Shown here in pieces: positions 15,159-19,524 of a DNA stretch of 19,524 nucleotides; positions within the stretch are counted from its first letter, which is position 1; every line of letters begins with the position of its first letter. Origin of the DNA: an uncultured Bacteroides sp. (GTDB lineage Bacteria > Bacteroidota > Bacteroidia > Bacteroidales > Bacteroidaceae); assembly GCA_900556845.1 (NCBI GenBank), contig USQO01000034.1, positions 1-19,524 of the forward strand, given 5' to 3'. Made by a program: the position numbers and the translations under genes. Below the pieces are notes generated by a model. The model was not told the origin of the DNA. It ran no database searches and worked only from the letters and a program-made list of their open reading frames with translations.

Positions 15159-16079
15159 ATGGATACTTTAAAATATGTAAGCATGCAGCAATTACTTCAT
15201 ACCTTTCGGGGAACAAGCAAATATCACTTACTGGCTATCCTCACTGTAGCCATATGGGGAACTACTTTTATATCTACCAAAGTCCTTATAGAAAATGGAC
15301 TTTCTCCGCAGGAAATCTTTTTGCTACGCTTTGTCATAGCCTATTTAGGAATATGGTTTATTTCTCCGCACAAACTGCTGGCAAACAGCTGGAAAGACGA
15401 GATGTGGTTTTTATTATCAGGGTTTACGGGAGGAACGCTGTATTTCCTTACTGAAAATACAGCGCTAAGTTTAACACAGACGACCAATGTGGCTTTTATT
15501 ATCTGTACTACCCCACTACTTACTACCGGACTTTCGATGCTTTTCTACCGGCAGGAAAAAGCCAGTAAAAAACTATTGGCAGGTTCGGTTATTGCACTCA
15601 TTGGAGTCGGGATTCTTATTTTCAACGGAAGTTTCGTTCTCAAGCTTTCTCCACTGGGAGATATACTGACGCTGTGCGCCGGAGTTTCCTGGGCAATATA
15701 TAGTCTGATTATCCGCAAATTATCGGGTAAATATGCTTCGGTCTTCATTACCCGGAAAGTCTTTTTTTATGGTATCATCACTGTCTTACCTGTATTTATG
15801 GTACATCCTTTTAACTTTTCGATAGCAGGACTTATGCAACCTCAGGTATGGATGAACCTGCTATTTTTAAGTGTACTGGCATCACTGGCATGTTTTGTTG
15901 TCTGGAATATTGTACTGAAAAACCTGGGCACTATTCAGTCGTCTAATTACCTGTATCTTAACCCTTTATTTACAACCATTGCAGCCCATTTGTTTCTAGA
16001 GGAAGAACTTACCATTTATGCCCTTACGGGGGTTTTATTAATACTGGGCGGCGTGTTTCTTGCAGCAAGAAAAGCGTAA
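15159..16079 (+). CDS. EamA-family (DMT superfamily) permease
   Basis: A 306-residue membrane protein with about ten TM helices arranged as two EamA repeats (first half from IWGTTFISTKVLIENG, second from CAGVSWAIYSLIIRKLSG). The family exports or imports small metabolites; the substrate cannot be told from sequence. The open frame begins at a GTG at 15075, but a -7 box sits at 15099-15106, so the first residues of that extension cannot be on the transcript. I choose ATG 15159; ATG 15183 is also possible. rlmH follows 32 bases later on the same strand. Confidence 0.85.
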   Translation: MDTLKYVSMQQLLHTFRGTSKYHLLAILTVAIWGTTFISTKVLIENGLSPQEIFLLRFVIAYLGIWFISPHKLLANSWKDEMWFLLSGFTGGTLYFLTENTALSLTQTTNVAFIICTTPLLTTGLSMLFYRQEKASKKLLAGSVIALIGVGILIFNGSFVLKLSPLGDILTLCAGVSWAIYSLIIRKLSGKYASVFITRKVFFYGIITVLPVFMVHPFNFSIAGLMQPQVWMNLLFLSVLASLACFVVWNIVLKNLGTIQSSNYLYLNPLFTTIAAHLFLEEELTIYALTGVLLILGGVFLAARKA

Positions 16080-16111
16080 ATCGAAAAGAGTCATCACTAA
16101 AATTTTAAAAT

Positions 16112-16585
16112 ATGAAGTTTACATTATTAGTTGTTGGAAAAACAGTAGAAAAGCATTATATCACAGCTATTGCCGACTATACAGAACGTACTCGCCACTA
16201 TATATCGTTTGACATGGAAGTAATTCCGGAACTAAAAAATACCAAAAGCTTAAGTATGGAGCAGCAAAAGGAAAAAGAAGCTGAACTAATACTGAAGGCA
16301 TTACAGCCAGGAGATGTAGTGGTATTGCTGGATGAACACGGCAAGGAATTCCGTTCTGTAGAATTTGCAGCATGGGTAGAGCGAAAAATGCACACAGTAA
16401 ACAAACGTCTGGTATTTATTATCGGAGGACCTTACGGATTTGCTGATGCTGTATATAAGGTTGCCCAGGAAAAAATATCACTTTCGAAAATGACATTCTC
16501 GCATCAAATGATACGTTTGATATTCGTTGAACAGCTTTACCGGGCCATGACAATACTGAATAACGGGCCTTATCATCATGAATAA
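16112..16585 (+). CDS. rlmH: 23S rRNA (pseudouridine(1915)-N(3))-methyltransferase RlmH
   Basis: A 157-residue SPOUT-class methyltransferase that methylates N3 of pseudouridine 1915 in helix 69 of 23S rRNA on assembled ribosomes, using S-adenosylmethionine. The trefoil-knot motif FIIGGPYGF (102-110) and the C-terminal segment MTFSHQMIRLIFVEQLYRA and PYHHE are the family hallmarks. Length is normal. No terminator follows, and it may be co-transcribed with the permease upstream. Confidence 0.97.
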   Translation: MKFTLLVVGKTVEKHYITAIADYTERTRHYISFDMEVIPELKNTKSLSMEQQKEKEAELILKALQPGDVVVLLDEHGKEFRSVEFAAWVERKMHTVNKRLVFIIGGPYGFADAVYKVAQEKISLSKMTFSHQMIRLIFVEQLYRAMTILNNGPYHHE

Positions 16586-16642
16586 ATAAAAACTGACACA
16601 AATAAAAAGTTGTTAAAGAGATGGGGGTAGAGGGATAATTTA

Positions 16643-16673
16643 TTTCAAAACAGATTGAAGAATGGTATATTTG
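16643..16673 (+). promoter_or_regulatory. Promoter of the AraC-family regulator gene
   Basis: TATATTTG (16666-16673) matches the -7 consensus with TTTC (16643-16646) 19 bases upstream. It predicts a leader of about 19 bases before ATG 16699. Confidence 0.65.
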
Positions 16674-16698
16674 TAATAAACATAGTATTTAATTAAAA

Positions 16699-17550
16699 AT
16701 GAAACCATCCGATTCGATGCATAATAATACCAGTCAATTGGAGTTTAGAGCTTGGATTGACCGAGAAAAAATAATCAAAACAGAGTTTGCATATCCCAAA
16801 CAACTCAAAGGGAATCTATATGTATTATGTACCCGAGGAGAATGCAGACTCAGCATCCACCTGTCGGAATACACGCTTTTACCCAATACCCTTGCTGTAG
16901 GATTGACTGGTTTTTTTGTACAAGTTATCGAACAGTCTGACGATTGTGAGCTTTATATCATAGAGTTCAACCGTGAAATGAATAGTCCCTCACACTTATT
17001 TGCATCGGCATTGGAAGTCTCGGCAAACCTGGTGGAAAAACCAGTATTACGACTTCATAACCGGGTAACGGATATCTTTAAATCGTACTTCAACACACTT
17101 ATCAAGGTATGCGAATTACCGGATGTACAACTCAGCCTGGAACAACAGTCTCTATTTTCTGTACATCTGATTCTTGGTATTGGGAATATCCGAAAAAAAC
17201 AAGATGTCACCCAAAAAGTAAACATCTATAACCGCGGAGACGAGATTGTTAAAATGTTAGTACGACTCATTATTAAAAATTATCACAAAGAGAGGAGTGT
17301 TAATTTTTACGCCGAACAAATGCATTTATCACCACAGCATTTAAGTACGACAGTCAAGAAAGTAACGGGTAAAACAATAACTGATATCATCTCGGCACTG
17401 GTGGTAAGAGATGCACAGGCAAAATTAAAATCCACCGAACTGACCATTCAGGAAATAGCTTATTCGCTTAACTTTCCAGATATTTCTTTTTTTGGCAAAT
17501 ACTTCAAAAGATACACGGGCATGTCACCCAAACAATACCGGAATACCTGA
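16699..17550 (+). CDS. AraC/XylS-family transcriptional regulator
   Basis: A 283-residue regulator. Residues about 15-120 look like a cupin-type sensing half and are poorly conserved. Residues about 185-283 form the AraC DNA-binding domain, with the first helix-turn-helix FYAEQMHLSPQHLSTTVKKV and the second segment TIQEIAYSLNFPDISFFGKY, ending in the family signature TGMSPKQYR. ATG 16699 fits the promoter; ATG 16717 is the alternative. The ligand and target genes are unknown. It converges on the DUF308 gene only four bases away, so that neighbour is not an obvious target by layout. Confidence 0.9.
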   Translation: MKPSDSMHNNTSQLEFRAWIDREKIIKTEFAYPKQLKGNLYVLCTRGECRLSIHLSEYTLLPNTLAVGLTGFFVQVIEQSDDCELYIIEFNREMNSPSHLFASALEVSANLVEKPVLRLHNRVTDIFKSYFNTLIKVCELPDVQLSLEQQSLFSVHLILGIGNIRKKQDVTQKVNIYNRGDEIVKMLVRLIIKNYHKERSVNFYAEQMHLSPQHLSTTVKKVTGKTITDIISALVVRDAQAKLKSTELTIQEIAYSLNFPDISFFGKYFKRYTGMSPKQYRNT

Positions 17551-17566
17551 TTACTCAGGATTCCGG
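17538..17566. terminator. Hairpin spanning both stop codons of the convergent AraC-type and DUF308 genes
   Basis: CCGGAATACCTGA (17538-17550) pairs with TCAGGATTCCGG (17555-17566) with one bulged A and a 4-base loop. The stop codons of the two genes (17548-17550 and 17555-17557) pair with each other. T-runs after it are weak on both strands, so its efficiency as a terminator is uncertain. Confidence 0.6.
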
Positions 17567-18130
17567 CTTATCTTTAATCTCTTCGAGAATCGTTACATCT
17601 TGTATCTGTGACTCTTCCTTCCTACGGTAACGCAAAATACGGAACAAGTCAGTCAAAGCATAAACTATACAGGAAGCACCTAATATAATAAAAGGTATAG
17701 TAGCAACTTCAAAAGGATTAAACAAAACGACCAGTCCGGCAGCCAGCACCAATAATGGAATAACAAACATACCACCAGGAACACGTCCCCATGAACGGGC
17801 AGCCAACAAATTGGATATTTGGGCTATTCCTGCAAAGACCAATAATACTCCCAATATATACATCAGAATATTGACAAAAAATTCGGGCATTATCATTAGC
17901 CATAAGCCAAATAAAGTGCTACCTAATGCAACAATAGGCAAATGAACGCCACCAGCTTTTTTATTCCTACTCATAAAATAGCCTAATAGCCCTAAAACTC
18001 CCGGTATTAAAAACAACACTCCTACTGTTATTACCAAGTAAATAACTGCTGCTTGCGGCCACCATACTAACAATACTCCTATGGCTAGCGCACAAACATT
18101 ACTTATCAAAGGATAACTCACTGTTTTCAT
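17555..18130 (-). CDS. DUF308/HdeD-like membrane protein
   Basis: A 191-residue inner-membrane protein with about six TM helices and a charged cytoplasmic tail (about 165-191). The pairs-of-helices layout (LALGVLLVWWPQAAV-type and GIAQISNLLAARSW segments) matches the DUF308 family, which contains E. coli HdeD of the acid-stress island. Its molecular function is unknown. An AGGAG sequence (18137-18133) lies two bases before the ATG, a strong but tightly spaced ribosome site for this group. No convincing -7/-33 pair is seen upstream. It converges with the AraC-type gene. Confidence 0.85.
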   Translation of the reverse strand: MKTVSYPLISNVCALAIGVLLVWWPQAAVIYLVITVGVLFLIPGVLGLLGYFMSRNKKAGGVHLPIVALGSTLFGLWLMIMPEFFVNILMYILGVLLVFAGIAQISNLLAARSWGRVPGGMFVIPLLVLAAGLVVLFNPFEVATIPFIILGASCIVYALTDLFRILRYRRKEESQIQDVTILEEIKDKPES

Positions 18131-18421
18131 ATCTCCTATTTCTTAAATATTTTATACAAGCGAATATACAAAAAAAAGACATATACTATCTTCTTTTGTT
18201 TATTTTTATCGGTTTATATCAACAAAGTGATTACTAAATCAAACAATCAGAATACATTCTAAAAATAATCATAATGACAGAATTAAACAAATAATAGTTC
18301 TATTCAAAATCCTAATTCAATATCATATTGTTATTTATCAATGAATCATTTTCCATTTTCAAAGTAAAACACTATCTTTGTGAAAAAATTAAAGAAACAG
18401 ACCATAAGAAAACAGACAGTT
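18131..18421. other. AT-rich divergent intergenic region
   Basis: About 290 bases between the DUF308 gene and ansA, with no open reading frame of note. It contains the ansA promoter (18350-18380) and a short inverted repeat CAATATCATATTG (18318-18330) about 20 bases upstream of it. The rest holds nothing I can name. Confidence 0.6.
18350..18380 (+). promoter_or_regulatory. Promoter of ansA
   Basis: TATCTTTG (18373-18380) matches the -7 consensus with TTTC (18350-18353) 19 bases upstream. Its last base is the G of an upstream GTG, so the transcript must start after that codon. Confidence 0.72.
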
Positions 18422-19465
18422 ATGATACAGCCAGACTATCCATCCGTTTTACTTATCTATACAGGGGGAACAATAGGTATGATTGAGAATCCGGAAACAG
18501 GTGCCCTGGAAGCTTTTAATTTTGATCAGTTACAGGAAAACGTTACCGAACTTAAGAAATTTAATTACCGAATATCTTCTTACCAATTTAATCCTCCTAT
18601 TGATTCTTCTGACATGGAACCGGCCTTATGGGCCAAGCTGGTAAAAATCATCGACTATAACTATCATAACTTCGACGGTTTTGTGATTCTGCACGGAACC
18701 GACACCATGGCTTATACGGCTTCGGCCCTGAGCTTCATGCTGGAGGGACTGAACAAACCAGTTATCCTTACGGGAAGCCAGTTGCCTATCGGGGTGCTCC
18801 GTACCGACGGAAAGGAAAATCTGATTACAGCCATTGAAATTGCCGCAGCCAAACATCCTGACGGATCGGCCGTAGTTCCGGAAGTTTGTATCTTCTTCGA
18901 AAATCACTTGATGCGTGGCAATCGCACAACTAAAATCAATGCAGAAAACTTCAATGCTTTCCGCTCCTACAACTATCCTGCACTAGCCACTGCCGGAATC
19001 CATATCAAGTATGCTTACGACAGGATTTTAAAACCAAATCCAGACAAAAAACTAACCCCACATTATTTATTGGATAATAACGTGGTTATCCTGACACTCT
19101 TCCCAGGTATCCGAAAGGAAATCGTAGAAAATGTTCTACACACACCGGGACTGAAAGCCGTAGTACTGAAAACATATGGTTCGGGGAATGCACCCCAAAA
19201 GCCATGGTTTATCCAGTTGTTAAAAGAGGCTACTGAAAAAGGCATCATCATTGTCAACATTTCACAATGTTCTACAGGAATGGTAGAAATGGGGCGCTAT
19301 GAAACAGGACTTCACTTACTGGATGCAGGAGTAATAAGCGGCTATGACGCAACAGTAGAATCTGTACTTACGAAACTGATGTTCTTACTGGGCCATGAAA
19401 AGAGTGCCAAGGAGATAAGATACGAAATGAGCATCCCATTGGCAGGCGAATTTACAAAAATTTAA
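18422..19465 (+). CDS. ansA: Type I (cytoplasmic) L-asparaginase
   Basis: A 347-residue asparaginase that hydrolyses asparagine to aspartate and ammonia. The nucleophile Thr14 lies in IYTGGTIGM (12-20) and the second catalytic pair Thr93-Asp94 in LHGTDTMAYT (90-99). Further family motifs are LTGSQLPIGVLRTDGKEN and the C-terminal QCSTGMVEMGRYETG. No signal peptide is seen, which fits type I. The frame begins at a GTG (18380), but that codon overlaps the -7 box, so I choose ATG 18422, giving a leader of about 35 bases. The stop is 31 bases before the adapter. Confidence 0.93.
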   Translation: MIQPDYPSVLLIYTGGTIGMIENPETGALEAFNFDQLQENVTELKKFNYRISSYQFNPPIDSSDMEPALWAKLVKIIDYNYHNFDGFVILHGTDTMAYTASALSFMLEGLNKPVILTGSQLPIGVLRTDGKENLITAIEIAAAKHPDGSAVVPEVCIFFENHLMRGNRTTKINAENFNAFRSYNYPALATAGIHIKYAYDRILKPNPDKKLTPHYLLDNNVVILTLFPGIRKEIVENVLHTPGLKAVVLKTYGSGNAPQKPWFIQLLKEATEKGIIIVNISQCSTGMVEMGRYETGLHLLDAGVISGYDATVESVLTKLMFLLGHEKSAKEIRYEMSIPLAGEFTKI

Positions 19466-19480
19466 AGTTGTAATCTTTTT

Positions 19481-19494
19481 GAAATATATATTTC
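19481..19494. repeat. Short perfect palindrome after ansA
   Basis: GAAATATATATTTC is self-complementary over 14 bases just before the contig end. It could be part of an AT-rich terminator, but the sequence stops before this can be judged. Confidence 0.35.
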
Positions 19495-19496
19495 AT

Positions 19497-19524
19497 CTGT
19501 CTCTTATACACATCTGACGCTGCC
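19497..19524. other. Nextera read-1 adapter left on contig end (not genomic)
   Basis: The 28 bases begin with the reverse complement of the Tn5 mosaic end (CTGTCTCTTATACACATCT) and continue with GACGCTGCC, as in the reverse complement of the Nextera read-1 adapter. Genomic sequence ends at 19496. Confidence 0.97.

Overview
This window reads as one complete assembled contig from a Bacteroidales bacterium, most likely Bacteroides or Phocaeicola. The evidence is moderate GC, Bacteroidetes-type promoters (a TTTG-like -33 box and a TAnnTTTG -7 box) before many genes, few Shine-Dalgarno sites, and a gene set typical of gut Bacteroides. That set includes a carboxynorspermidine dehydrogenase-type spermidine gene, DUF4923, a META-domain lipoprotein, queF/queC with a YhhQ-type transporter, and a type I asparaginase. 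The first 48 and last 28 bases are Illumina Nextera adapter left on the contig ends, not genome.

Layout. (1) 49-170: the 5' end of an XRE-type helix-turn-helix gene on the minus strand, cut off by the adapter. (2) 531-6566: a plus-strand heavy-metal efflux operon, with a small His/Cys-rich protein, a His-rich CzcB/CusB-like lipoprotein adaptor, a CzcA/CusA-like RND pump and a TolC/CzcC-like outer-membrane factor. It ends in a strong bidirectional terminator. (3) 6650-7438 (minus) and 7586-8779 (plus): a double META-domain lipoprotein, divergent from carboxynorspermidine dehydrogenase. (4) 8894-10394: bcp peroxiredoxin and recA, 1 bp apart. (5) 10481-12293 (minus): queuosine operon yhhQ-type transporter > queC > queF. 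Its short leader contains a close look-alike of a class I preQ1 riboswitch ending in the transporter's ribosome-binding region. (6) 12475-14046 (minus): a DUF4923 protein and a Ca2+/Na+ antiporter-family protein. (7) 14194-15051 (minus) nadC, divergent from an EamA-family permease followed by rlmH (plus). (8) An AraC-family regulator (plus) converging on a DUF308/HdeD-like membrane protein (minus), with a hairpin made from the two gene ends. (9) ansA (plus), close to the right edge.

How the genes fit together. The efflux operon forms a complete tripartite RND system plus an uncharacterised metal-ligand-rich accessory protein. The queuosine operon joins precursor uptake with the preQ0-forming (QueC) and preQ1-forming (QueF) steps, so control by preQ1 makes biological sense. 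The rest is mostly core housekeeping: recombination, NAD synthesis, polyamine synthesis, 23S rRNA methylation and asparagine breakdown. I see no phage, transposon, CRISPR array, tRNA or rRNA. The most notable signals are the preQ1-like leader and the His-rich accessory protein with an operator-like palindrome in its promoter. Several upstream-extended reading frames are corrected here by promoter position.
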